Source: Anaerostipes hominis (ex Lee et al. 2021) (GTDB taxonomy: Bacteria > Bacillota > Clostridia > Lachnospirales > Lachnospiraceae). Taken from it: 64,000 nt of DNA. Below are positions 45,559-53,954 of the stretch, piece by piece; the stretch's first letter is position 1; each line of letters begins with the position of its first letter. The DNA lies in NCBI RefSeq assembly GCF_002270485.1, contig NZ_NQOG01000003.1, forward strand, positions 62,001 through 126,000, read 5' to 3'. The position numbers and the translations under genes are program-made. The notes beneath the pieces are model-generated. The model did not search any database, was not told the DNA's origin, and saw nothing but the letters and a program-made list of their open reading frames with translations.

Positions 45559-46600
45559 TCATTACACCTTCTTTCAGTTCTCTTGCAACACTACTTTTTG
45601 ATTTTCCAACCAGTATTTCTATTTCTCTAACTGTAAATTTCTGACTCTGAAGTTTTTTCAAATCTTCCGGTTTTTCATTGCAAACTGCATAGTAAAGCCT
45701 TCTAAAATAATCCATACCATCACGTGGATTGCTAAATGCGATAGACGTTTTAATCAAATTTTTCAATTCTCCCGGATATGGTATCTGTGGCATTAGTTTC
45801 ATTATTTTACGGAACAAGCGGATATCCCTATTTGCCAGTTTTAATTTATCAAGATATTGATCTAACATCTTCTCTGCAATCGTAAGAAGATCTTCTTGGG
45901 TATATCTATCAAAATCAATAACTGAATCAAATCTTCTAATTAACGCTTTGTCAAAATATTTATAAAGATTCGTCGTTGCAACTAAAACAACATTTTCATT
46001 CATTCTATCGAATCCCTTCAACATAGCAGAGGTGGCGCGTCCCATTTCCCGTAAATCATTCTGATTCGTTCGATCTAAAGCCAAGGCATCGATTTCATCA
46101 AACATGACAATTACCTTATTTGGTTGAACAAAACTATTTATTTCCTTGAATAACATAGATAAATTCTTTTGTGTCTGTCCAAGCTTACTATCAATCACTG
46201 CTGAAAAGTCCACCATAAAAATTTCTCTATTCAATATTCGTGCAACTTGCTTAACTGCCTCTGTCTTCCCTGTTCCTGGCGCTCCCTGAAATAAAAACTT
46301 ATTAATTCCAACATGACGTTCAATTGCATTTACTACGCCCAATAAATCACTGGTAATTACATCTGGAAGTAACAGAACCTCTTCCTTTCCCTCAATTTTT
46401 TCAAAAAAGGGAGAAGTATTCTCCGACATCTGTGGTACAAACGTATTCACATTGGACAATAAGGACATAATATACTCCGAAAGCTGATAATCTCCAGAAG
46501 CATCAAATCCTTTAGCAATTTCATAAGCTTCATTTCGAAAGCCCGCATCATTCTTTTCTACATAATACTTTATTAAACTTATCACATTTTTTTTCTTCAT
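45551..46600 (-). CDS. ietA: AAA ATPase, IetA-like
   Basis: The product has 349 residues from the ATG at 46600, behind GGAGGAG; the longer frame to 46681 runs through the promoter. Walker A is GAPGTGKT (107-114), Walker B VIVMFDEIDAL, sensor 1 TTN (209-211), and arginines at IRRFD (222-223). It is a classical AAA module of the katanin/FtsH-like group. The last 30 residues (FTVREIEILVGKSKSSVARE) look like a helix-turn-helix. In IetAS the ATPase partners the protease; it may restrain or present substrates to it. The HTH suggests autoregulation at the repeats in its promoter. Confidence 0.85.
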   Translation of the reverse strand: MKKKNVISLIKYYVEKNDAGFRNEAYEIAKGFDASGDYQLSEYIMSLLSNVNTFVPQMSENTSPFFEKIEGKEEVLLLPDVITSDLLGVVNAIERHVGINKFLFQGAPGTGKTEAVKQVARILNREIFMVDFSAVIDSKLGQTQKNLSMLFKEINSFVQPNKVIVMFDEIDALALDRTNQNDLREMGRATSAMLKGFDRMNENVVLVATTNLYKYFDKALIRRFDSVIDFDRYTQEDLLTIAEKMLDQYLDKLKLANRDIRLFRKIMKLMPQIPYPGELKNLIKTSIAFSNPRDGMDYFRRLYYAVCNEKPEDLKKLQSQKFTVREIEILVGKSKSSVARELKEGVMNE

Positions 46601-46634
46601 GATACGCACTCTCCTCCTCATTTTTCTATGCTTT

Positions 46635-46663
46635 AGCTTATCATGTTGGGACATTTTTGTCAA
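46635..46663 (-). promoter_or_regulatory. ietAS promoter
   Basis: TTGACA (46663-46658), a 17-bp spacer and TAAGCT (46640-46635). The -10 is weak. It overlaps the repeated TTGGGACA elements. Confidence 0.6.
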
Positions 46664-46673
46664 TATTGGGACA
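46646..46673 (-). promoter_or_regulatory. Two direct TGTCCCAA repeats in the ietA promoter
   Basis: TGTCCCAA occurs at 46673-46666 and 46653-46646, exactly 20 bp apart (two helical turns). One lies just upstream of the -35 and one inside the spacer, a usual position for a repressor operator. Confidence 0.6.
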
Positions 46674-46681
46674 AATATCAC

Positions 46682-46733
46682 AAAAACTAAAGGAGCATTT
46701 ACACACGATCCTGTAAATGCTCCTTTAGTTTTT
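46682..46733. terminator. Strong bidirectional terminator upstream of ietA
   Basis: Perfect 22-bp arms (46682-46703 and 46712-46733; AAAAACTAAAGGAGCATTTA...) with an 8-nt loop and T-runs on both strands. It isolates ietAS from the broken Fic gene upstream. Confidence 0.85.
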
Positions 46734-46769
46734 ATCCTATAAATTTATATACAAAGCAGTTTGCCGCTG

Positions 46770-47492
46770 TTACACCGCTTTCTGCTGGTGTCTCCTTGTT
46801 ACCTTCCCATCTTGAAATGGATGAATACGCTCAAATCTCACATGAAATTCAATCATTGTTTCTAATGTTATATTTATAGTACTGTTATACCACATCAACA
46901 GTTTTTGCATTTCATTATGAACATTTTCTTGAAGAACAGTTTCCATCCCGACCACTTCATTTGGCAGAGTTTTATAATCACCAACTAAAAACCAGTCTTT
47001 TCTGGAATCACTGGTCCCCGATTTTAACAAAAAATGGAGCTCTTTGATAAACTTTTCTGTCAAGGCTGCTTTTGACTGTTCGATAATAAAATCAATTCAG
47101 CGGAAATGGTTTACGGTTTCGATGATATTATCTACATTTAGGCTCTCATTCTCAATACCAACCGTATTTGTTTCAAAAATATACCTCGTCTGATCATGGG
47201 TCAGTCTGCTGCCTTCAATATGATTGGAGTTATATGTCAGATCAATCTGAGTCTTATGATAAATACCCCCGGATTTTTCCGTCTTCTTTTCATACTGTAA
47301 TATTTCTAAAAGTGTTTTTGGCTAATTGCCTTTTTTATTTTTACGTTCTGGCTTCACTGCATTTTCTGGTATATTCCATGTTTTTCCTGTAAGAAAGGCC
47401 CCTTGTACCCGGCCATTAGCACAATAATTCCGCACGCTGCGCTCAGAAATTCCCCATTTGTCTGCCATCTGTGATACAGAATAATAATCCAT
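46770..47492 (-). pseudogene. HTH-Fic protein, N-terminal part, broken
   Basis: An ATG at 47492 behind GGGGGA starts MDYYSVSQMADKWGISERSV, a DNA-binding helix-turn-helix, then a Fic-type body (SGGIYHKTQIDLTYNSNHIEG, a good inhibitory-helix/Fic start). The frame has two nonsense codons: TAG at 47324-47322 and TGA at 47099-47097. The sequence is in one frame through FERIHPFQDGK, then leaves the Fic motif and stops at 46770. The rest of the domain lies at 40804-41040. Such proteins modify targets by AMP or other phosphate transfer; this copy is dead. Confidence 0.8.
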
Positions 47493-47682
47493 TTTAAATC
47501 CCCCACATCATATAATTATCTATTCATAAATCCAATTCTTGTACCAGTATACCACATTATCGGCAATATTCCATTATGTTTTTTCGATTCCATAGCGTTT
47601 ATTGCCGATATCAGTCAAAAACATCCATCCAATTTATTTTTGGAGATTCCATTGACAGACGAATCCTATTGTCGGGCTATGA

Positions 47683-48102
47683 TTAGTTTTTATAATAACT
47701 GCTTAATTTCCATGTTTTATTTGTTCTTACAAATACAGCTGTGGCAGGATTAGCCGTTTCCGAATCTTCGGGAATAAAAACAAGAAAATAGCACACATCA
47801 TTAGGAAGATATTTTTTCTCTTTATCATTAATCTGGTCTTCCGGAAATATTCCATATTTATCGTAGCTGTTTTTTTCATAGTTTATAGATTCAAATTTGA
47901 TCTTGTTTTCCTTCAAATATTTTTTCAATTTTGCTTTCATCTTTTTAATATCCGCCGGACTCTGATTCCATGAAATTTTGCTTTCTGCAACCTGTTCTGT
48001 CGATTGTGTCTGTTTCTTTTCAGTAGACTGTATCGTTTTCTTATTGTTACAGGCAGTAAGAAATACTGCTAACAGTAAGCAAGTAATTAAAACTTTTTTC
48101 AA
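47683..48102 (-). CDS. Putative lipoprotein
   Basis: The product has 139 residues. It has a signal peptide of about 18 residues with lipobox LTAC, a Lys/Gln/Thr-rich linker and a soluble C-terminal domain (about 45-139, with DVCYFLVFIPEDSE and FVRTNKTWKLSSYY). I do not recognise the domain. It would be attached to the outer face of the membrane. It follows the flippase gene but is separated from it by about 87 nt holding a possible terminator. Confidence 0.75.
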   Translation of the reverse strand: MKKVLITCLLLAVFLTACNNKKTIQSTEKKQTQSTEQVAESKISWNQSPADIKKMKAKLKKYLKENKIKFESINYEKNSYDKYGIFPEDQINDKEKKYLPNDVCYFLVFIPEDSETANPATAVFVRTNKTWKLSSYYKN

Positions 48103-48125
48103 GATTTTCTCCTACATTTAAAGAA

Positions 48126-48174
48126 GCCCTCATTTCATGTATCTTAATTAAAATAAAGATAACGAAAGAAGGCC
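48126..48174 (-). terminator. Possible terminator of the flippase gene
   Basis: Imperfect stem between GCCTTC (48174-48169) and GAGGGC (48131-48126), with further pairing around AAGATA/TATCTT, followed by TTCTTT. Confidence 0.4.
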
Positions 48175-48189
48175 TATAAATCAATACAA

Positions 48190-49842
48190 TTACAATAATT
48201 TTAGTTTCTGAGCTAATCTTAAAATAGCATGTCCCTTCGGCATTTGTTTCAACTCTTCTTCTGAAAAAGTTTGAAATTTAATTACAAATATAAAGTAACT
48301 AATCATACCAACAGGCACCGCAACAGCCAAGCAAGCCGCATAACCTATGCTAGATCCAGATATAAACTGTTCAAAAACCCAGGAAATGATAAATATTACA
48401 ATTCCCATGATCCCAGCACTGAAAACAGGTTTTAATACAGATTTTTTTACATCCTGTCTATACCCTGTAAATTTAGTGAGCGCCCGGGCGTTCAGCATGC
48501 TCATGACGACTGAAAAAGCCACCGTTGCCAAAACGATTGCATAAACATTGGCATTTGTGGTCTGAATTAAAAGTACCAAAACTGCAACATTGGCTACAAC
48601 TGAAATTGCTGAATGTTTTACTGGAACTCTCATCTTCCCAAGACCCTGCAGGATACCGTTTGTCATAGTAGACAGACAGTAAAATACAATAGAAACAGCA
48701 CCGACTTGCAGCATCCTCGGACTCAATCCCTCAACTGCATATTTGGGTCCGAACAACAGTCCAATCACAGGTTTTGCTAAAACTGCAATTCCAACTGCGC
48801 ATGGAATAGCAATCAATAATATAAACCGGACGGCTGTATCAATATTTCTTTTGATCGCATCCTGTTCATTGACCGCATAAGACCCTGCAATATCAGGTAC
48901 AATGGCATTGGATAAAGAAGATGCGATCGCGATGGGAACATTGATCAATACATTATACTGACTTGAAAACAGGCCGTAAAAAGCAGATACTGTTGTCTCC
49001 GGCAATCCTTTATTCGTCAGCAGATGTCCAAATAAAGTAGAATCTATACTGACACTGCAGTTATATATAAATGTACTGAAAATTACCGGGGTGATCGTAA
49101 AGATCAGAATCTTTACAATTCGTTTGTAGGATTCGGTCTTTTTTGTTTTATCGTGCTTTATCTGTAACTTTACTTTTGGTCGATAACTTAAATAAACAAT
49201 AAAGCAGAATAAAAGTCCGATCAAAACACCTGCTCCAGTACCTATGGCACTTCCTGCTGCTCCGTGTTCAGCCAATTTAAAGGCTGCTGCTTTTGTAGCA
49301 TGTCCTACATAAGGCGCAACTAATACATATGCCATGACAACGCTGACCACAGCATTAAGCAGTTGTTCGATGATCTGTGATACGGAGGTAGGCACCATAG
49401 TATTGTGCCCTTGGAAATATCCCCGCAGTACACCTAAAATTCCGGAAAAGAATATTGTTGGCGACATAGTCCTTAGTGCAAAGACAGACCCCTCATTCGG
49501 AACAAGAAAAGGGGCCCCAACATATGTGAAGATGAACCCTGCACCGCCAACTACTGTCGCGTATATTAAAGCTCCATGAAACACTCTCTGTGCATTTTTA
49601 TACTGTTTCATTGCAAGCCTTGATGCAATCGCTTTGGATACTGCCAGTGGAATGCTAAACGATGCTATCAGTAAAACCATACTATAGATCGTATATGCAA
49701 ATCCATAGTATCCCATTCCCTGCTCGCCAATAACAGAAAATAATGGTCTTCTATACAGTAATCCAATAATTCGGCAAAGCATCTGAGCCGCAATCAATAT
49801 GGTTCCTTGTACTAAAAAACTGCTCTTTTGTTTTTTCCCCAT
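48190..49842 (-). CDS. MurJ/SpoVB-type polysaccharide or lipid II flippase
   Basis: The product has 550 residues with about 14 membrane helices and no signal peptide; the N-terminus carries SSFLVQGTILIAAQMLCRIIGLLYRRP, a MATE/MOP superfamily opening. ALRTMSPTIFFSGILGVLRGYFQG and VGAVSIVFYCLSTMTNGILQGLG are family segments. Homologues flip undecaprenyl-linked precursors across the membrane for cell wall or spore cortex, so a SpoVB-like or YtgP/MurJ-like role is likely. It lies 8 nt after ybeY. Confidence 0.85.
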   Translation of the reverse strand: MGKKQKSSFLVQGTILIAAQMLCRIIGLLYRRPLFSVIGEQGMGYYGFAYTIYSMVLLIASFSIPLAVSKAIASRLAMKQYKNAQRVFHGALIYATVVGGAGFIFTYVGAPFLVPNEGSVFALRTMSPTIFFSGILGVLRGYFQGHNTMVPTSVSQIIEQLLNAVVSVVMAYVLVAPYVGHATKAAAFKLAEHGAAGSAIGTGAGVLIGLLFCFIVYLSYRPKVKLQIKHDKTKKTESYKRIVKILIFTITPVIFSTFIYNCSVSIDSTLFGHLLTNKGLPETTVSAFYGLFSSQYNVLINVPIAIASSLSNAIVPDIAGSYAVNEQDAIKRNIDTAVRFILLIAIPCAVGIAVLAKPVIGLLFGPKYAVEGLSPRMLQVGAVSIVFYCLSTMTNGILQGLGKMRVPVKHSAISVVANVAVLVLLIQTTNANVYAIVLATVAFSVVMSMLNARALTKFTGYRQDVKKSVLKPVFSAGIMGIVIFIISWVFEQFISGSSIGYAACLAVAVPVGMISYFIFVIKFQTFSEEELKQMPKGHAILRLAQKLKLL

Positions 49843-49850
49843 AGTTACCT

Positions 49851-50348
49851 CTAATCTCTCGTGTAGTGGACCAGCTGCAAGATCTCTTCCTGTTTCTCTT
49901 CCATCACCGCACGTTCTTCATCTTCCATGTGGTCATATCCAAACAGATGAAGCATACTGTGGGCGATCAAAAAGGCATATTCTCTCTCCAGGCTGTGTCC
50001 GTAAGCCTCGGCCTGTTCCTTTGCCTTGTCCATGGAAATCACAATATCACCCAGCATCAGCTCCCCTGAATCCGGGTGAAACGCTGCCGGATCTTCTTCC
50101 AGTCCGTCGAAACATCCAGGCTTTTCGTACTCGACCATCGGAAAGGAAAGAACGTCCGTGGGACGGTCAATGCCCCTTTGTTCCAGATTGATCCGATGGA
50201 TCTCATTATTTCCCACGAGCATGAGATTCACTTCGCACTCAAAAGGGCATGTTACATAATCCACAGCAGCCTCAATAACTTGTCCGGCAATCATTTCACA
50301 GTCTATGCCTGCTGTTCCTTCATACTCATTCTCTAAAAAAACACTCAT
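49851..50348 (-). CDS. ybeY: Endoribonuclease YbeY
   Basis: The product has 165 residues. HSMLHLFGYDHMEDEE (about residues 130-145) holds the H-x3-H-x5-H zinc motif; LMLGDIVIS is conserved. YbeY takes part in 16S rRNA 3'-end processing and ribosome quality control. It follows phoH by 4 nt, the usual pairing. Confidence 0.95.
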   Translation of the reverse strand: MSVFLENEYEGTAGIDCEMIAGQVIEAAVDYVTCPFECEVNLMLVGNNEIHRINLEQRGIDRPTDVLSFPMVEYEKPGCFDGLEEDPAAFHPDSGELMLGDIVISMDKAKEQAEAYGHSLEREYAFLIAHSMLHLFGYDHMEDEERAVMEEKQEEILQLVHYTRD

Positions 50349-50352
50349 AACT

Positions 50353-51360
50353 TTACCTGTCTTTCATTCGTTTCCGGGGAGTTTTCTCTTTTTTCTTTCG
50401 GTTTTTGCTTTCTTCATATTTATCATATGCCGTGACGATCTGCTGTACCAGAGGGTGCCGCACGACGTCCTTGTTTGTCAGCTTACATATTCCGATATCC
50501 GGAATTTTCCCAAGTACTCTTACTGCTTCTTCCAGGCCTGAAATACTGTCAAACGGGAGATCTTTCTGGGTCAGATCACCGGTAATGATCGCCTTTGATC
50601 CAAAACCGATCCTGGTTAAAAACATCTTCATCTGGGCGGGTGTCGTATTCTGTGCCTCATCCAGGACGATGTAGGAATTATCCAGTGTCCTTCCCCTCAT
50701 ATAAGCCAGAGGAGCTACCTCAATCAGACCCTTTTCCATGTTCTTCATAAAGGCATCTGCCCCCATGATCTCATAGAGAGCGTCATAGAGCGGCCTTAAA
50801 TACGGATCTACCTTGCTCTGCAGATCCCCCGGAAGAAAACCAAGCTTCTCACCGGCTTCTATGGCCGGCCTGGTGAGGATGATGCGGTTCACTTCATCAT
50901 TCTTAAATGCAGTGATGGCCATGGCCATCGCCAGATAAGTCTTTCCGGTCCCTGCCGGTCCGATTCCAAACGTGATCATCTTCTCTGAGATCTGTTCCAG
51001 ATATTTTTTCTGTCCCAGTGTCTTGGCTTTCACAGGCTTTCCCTGGACGGTGTGGCAGACCACATCCTTATCCAGTTCCAGCAGATGGCCGCTTTTTTCT
51101 TCCATGGACAGGGACAAAGCGTAATTGACATTCTGTTCTGTGATAATGTTGCCTCTCCTGGAGAGTTCCAGCAGTTCCCCGATCACAGACTCCGCTTTTT
51201 TCACAGCTTCTTCGCCGCCCACCACTTTCAGCTGTCCGTCTCTTAAAATCAAGTTTACATGAAGAGTCTTTTCGATCTTCTTCATGTAAACATCAAATTG
51301 TCCAAATACATTTCCTCCATGCTCAGAAGGAAATTCCAAATCTATTTCTATTGGATTCAT
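50353..51360 (-). CDS. phoH: PhoH-like ATPase
   Basis: The product has 335 residues. A KH-like N-terminal half is followed by the ATPase: GPAGTGKTYLAMAMA (Walker A, about 138-145), RGRTLDNSYIVLDEAQN (Walker B) and GDLTQKDLP. It is linked to RNA metabolism and cell-envelope stress in other bacteria. The C-terminal tail is lysine- and arginine-rich. It lies in the cluster yqfD-phoH-ybeY found widely in clostridia. Confidence 0.92.
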   Translation of the reverse strand: MNPIEIDLEFPSEHGGNVFGQFDVYMKKIEKTLHVNLILRDGQLKVVGGEEAVKKAESVIGELLELSRRGNIITEQNVNYALSLSMEEKSGHLLELDKDVVCHTVQGKPVKAKTLGQKKYLEQISEKMITFGIGPAGTGKTYLAMAMAITAFKNDEVNRIILTRPAIEAGEKLGFLPGDLQSKVDPYLRPLYDALYEIMGADAFMKNMEKGLIEVAPLAYMRGRTLDNSYIVLDEAQNTTPAQMKMFLTRIGFGSKAIITGDLTQKDLPFDSISGLEEAVRVLGKIPDIGICKLTNKDVVRHPLVQQIVTAYDKYEESKNRKKKEKTPRKRMKDR

Positions 51361-51454
51361 AGGTACTCCTCAACATTTTATTTTCTTATATTAATAGTAG
51401 TTTACCATTTGCCTCCGATCTTTTCAACATTTTGTCATACGGCAGCAGACAGAA

Positions 51455-52690
51455 TTACTGCGGAGCAGCGGTTGTCGGCGTAATTTTTTCTACCTGTTTT
51501 TTCGTCAGAGATTTTATATTTCTGATCTTTCCAACCGGCTCCTCAACATCAATCGTCCCCTTGGCAATGTAGTCATTTCCCTGTCTCTCATATTGAATGT
51601 TGGTTTTTATCACTTTAATTCCCTTTTTCTTCTTGTCATTGACATATGCGGAGAGCCGTTTTTTCAGCTTATCCTGAGCCTGTGCTTCCGTCAAAACTCT
51701 TCTTTTGGGTTCGTATCCTTCAAACTTCTTTGTTGTGATGCCGATTGGAAAATATAGATCACCGATGTGCAGCAGTTTCTTCTCACCTAAGACGTCATAA
51801 TCCCCTTTCTGCTCCTTGATCGGAAGCTTGAGCTGCCAGTTTAACAGCTGTATACTTTCCACCCGCGTACTTTTCGATATAAACTTTTTCTCATAAGTGG
51901 CAATCGGTATGGTCTCCTTGTAATCTTCTTTGGTTCTCAGAATAATTTGCCCGTCGGCTTTGATCTTGCTTGTCTCGGTGACCTGATAATCGTCACTGTA
52001 ATAATAGATCATTCCCGAAATGAGCGTATCTCCCCTTTTTACTTTGTCTCCCACCTGGACTAAAGGAGTGCCGCTTTTTACTGACATAGAAGTAATTGTT
52101 CCCTTTTTATTGGAAACAATATCACATGGCTTTCTGGGATTTTGTTTCGTTTTCCTGTCCAATGATTCCTTTATGTCAATATGTAATCTGGTGCCGTTGA
52201 TGGAACAGGAAACCCATGCAATGCCTTCGTGGTCTTCCCGGATATGTTCCTCTAACAGGTTGCAGTCAATCTTTTTCTTATACGTCCCGATTTGATAAAA
52301 ATTGCTCTTTACATATTTCAGCATATCGCTTTTGGAATACCGTTCATTTCCCGACACTGTGATCTCCCAGATAAACTGGGACATTAAAAACATCAGGACT
52401 AAGGCCATGCCGATGCCGAAGAAAAACACCTTTCGTTTCCGGTGCTCCAATAAAAAAAAGGGAAGCCCCTTTCTCCCCAGAATCCGGACTGAAGTCCCGG
52501 TTTTTTCTGCAAGTGCCAGAACAGTTTCATAGGCTCTCTTTTGTACGGAACACTGATATCCATTCCCACCCGGCTTCAGATTCCAGAGCACCAGGTTTTG
52601 TTTTGCACATAGGTTAAGAAAACGTTCCACGGAAGGACCTGATATCTCTAAAAATATACTTCCGAAAAAATACTGTATTAATCTGACCAT
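51455..52690 (-). CDS. yqfD: Sporulation protein YqfD
   Basis: The product has 411 residues: a N-terminal segment of about 90 residues, a membrane helix near residue 95 (FFFGIGMALVLMFLMSQFIW), then a large extracytoplasmic domain with a beta-rich stretch (PLVQVGDKVKRGDTLISGMI, biotinyl-lipoyl-like turn). It belongs to the YqfD family, required for efficient sporulation in Bacillus relatives. It follows yqfC by 12 nt. The length is near the family norm. Confidence 0.88.
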   Translation of the reverse strand: MVRLIQYFFGSIFLEISGPSVERFLNLCAKQNLVLWNLKPGGNGYQCSVQKRAYETVLALAEKTGTSVRILGRKGLPFFLLEHRKRKVFFFGIGMALVLMFLMSQFIWEITVSGNERYSKSDMLKYVKSNFYQIGTYKKKIDCNLLEEHIREDHEGIAWVSCSINGTRLHIDIKESLDRKTKQNPRKPCDIVSNKKGTITSMSVKSGTPLVQVGDKVKRGDTLISGMIYYYSDDYQVTETSKIKADGQIILRTKEDYKETIPIATYEKKFISKSTRVESIQLLNWQLKLPIKEQKGDYDVLGEKKLLHIGDLYFPIGITTKKFEGYEPKRRVLTEAQAQDKLKKRLSAYVNDKKKKGIKVIKTNIQYERQGNDYIAKGTIDVEEPVGKIRNIKSLTKKQVEKITPTTAAPQ

Positions 52691-52702
52691 CCTGATTCTC
52701 CT

Positions 52703-52969
52703 TTATGCGTATTCCAGCCGTGTGATTTCGCCGGTCACCTTCATAATTTCCATGGAATAATATTGAATGACAAGATTTGTCCCTATGATCCTCAAAACCA
52801 CGTGGTTTCCCTGGACGGCGATTTGATTTTCTTCGTAAGACAGGATTCCCTTATAATTTTCAATCATCACCTGTTCATTGCCGGTTAAGGTAATAATAAA
52901 ATCGCCAAAGACCACATCTCTTGGAAGGGATAAACCTTTGGCTAATGCCTCCTTTGGCTTTTTCTTCAT
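52703..52969 (-). CDS. yqfC: Sporulation protein YqfC
   Basis: The product has 88 residues from the ATG at 52969, with GAGGG upstream; an in-frame ATG at 53014 is less likely. It begins MKKKPKEALAKGLSLPRDVV and contains ILSYEENQIAVQGN, typical of YqfC/YabP-like coat-assembly proteins. It is expected to be under mother-cell sigma control. It leads the yqfC-yqfD-phoH-ybeY cluster. Confidence 0.85.
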   Translation of the reverse strand: MKKKPKEALAKGLSLPRDVVFGDFIITLTGNEQVMIENYKGILSYEENQIAVQGNHVVLRIIGTNLVIQYYSMEIMKVTGEITRLEYA

Positions 52970-53037
52970 ATAGACCCTCACTATGCTTTTTGGCGCAGCA
53001 GCACACTTAAGCATCCTATCGTTGTTTTAATATATGC

Positions 53038-53073
53038 AAAAGAAAAGCACCGTATACCTCAAGTATACGATGC
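53038..53073 (-). terminator. Terminator of rpsU
   Basis: GCA-T-CGTATAC and GTATACG-G-TGC (53073-53047) form a stem around TTGAG, followed on the minus strand by TTTTCTTTT. Confidence 0.82.
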
Positions 53074-53082
53074 CTGCTTCTA

Positions 53083-53259
53083 TTATTTTACTTTTCTTTT
53101 ACGAGCCGCTTCAGACTTTTTCTTACGACGAACACTTGGTTTTTCGTAATGCTCTCTTTTGCGGATTTCCTGCTGAATACCTGCTTTGGCACAGTTTCTT
53201 TTAAATCTGCGAAGAGCGCTGTCTAAAGATTCATTTTCTTTAACGATAACGTTTGACAT
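53083..53259 (-). CDS. rpsU: 30S ribosomal protein S21
   Basis: The product has 58 residues, too short for most ORF cut-offs. It reads [20 protein letters not shown], then [20 protein letters not shown], with the basic tail [10 protein letters not shown], all typical of S21. It is part of the small ribosomal subunit near the mRNA binding site. It has its own terminator; yqfC follows downstream. Confidence 0.95.
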   Translation of the reverse strand: MSNVIVKENESLDSALRRFKRNCAKAGIQQEIRKREHYEKPSVRRKKKSEAARKRKVK

Positions 53260-53410
53260 TCTTAATTCCTGACCTCCCCTCCAGCCTTATATTGTGCATT
53301 ATGACTGTTTGGGCACTTTCTTGCACTAGATTATTATACCATAATTGGGATATTCGTCAATAGTTAAAATCATGTTTTTCAACGGAAAAAATGAGTTTTT
53401 ATAGTTGACT

Positions 53411-53716
53411 TTAGAGAGGATTCCAGATCTCTTTAAGAAGATGCTCGGGCACCTTTGTCTTTACCTCTTCTTCAACTGCGTAAATACAATAATTTTTTAA
53501 ATCTTCTGCGGCTACCCCTGCACTTCCGGTAAAAGCCCTCGGTGCCATTCCCTGCTGCCGGCCTAAAAAGGACAGCGGTGAGTCGCTTCCAGTATCATTG
53601 ACGGTGTCTTTTACCTGATATGTATATTTTACATGATAGATGTCTAAGATATCCCGGATTTCATTGAATTTCTTTACGGATCTGCCCTGATAGATCTGCT
53701 GCTTTTTCTTTAGCAT
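53411..53716 (-). CDS. Conserved hypothetical protein
   Basis: The product has 101 residues: a basic N-terminus (MLKKKQQIYQGRSVKKFNE), then IRDILDIYHVKYTYQVKDT and a variable tail. The first half resembles a small DUF2007-like alpha-beta fold, which is only a loose impression. It has no signal peptide. Flanks are rpsU on one side and the divergent secreted protein on the other. Function unknown. Confidence 0.6.
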   Translation of the reverse strand: MLKKKQQIYQGRSVKKFNEIRDILDIYHVKYTYQVKDTVNDTGSDSPLSFLGRQQGMAPRAFTGSAGVAAEDLKNYCIYAVEEEVKTKVPEHLLKEIWNPL

Positions 53717-53954
53717 ATAACATTCTCCTAATATCCGAATCGTTAAATTGGTTCCACAAACTTTTCATATATTATATCATTCTTTTAATTTTCAATCAAC
53801 TATTTATACAATCACAATATCATGAGTATTTTAATAGCTTTTCATTCTATTTTTTTCTAATATATGTTAATATAGTATTAATTATAAATTTATTAATCTT
53901 TATAAATACAGATTTATGAAACAACTAGTTCATCTAAAAGAAAGGAAGGTACAA

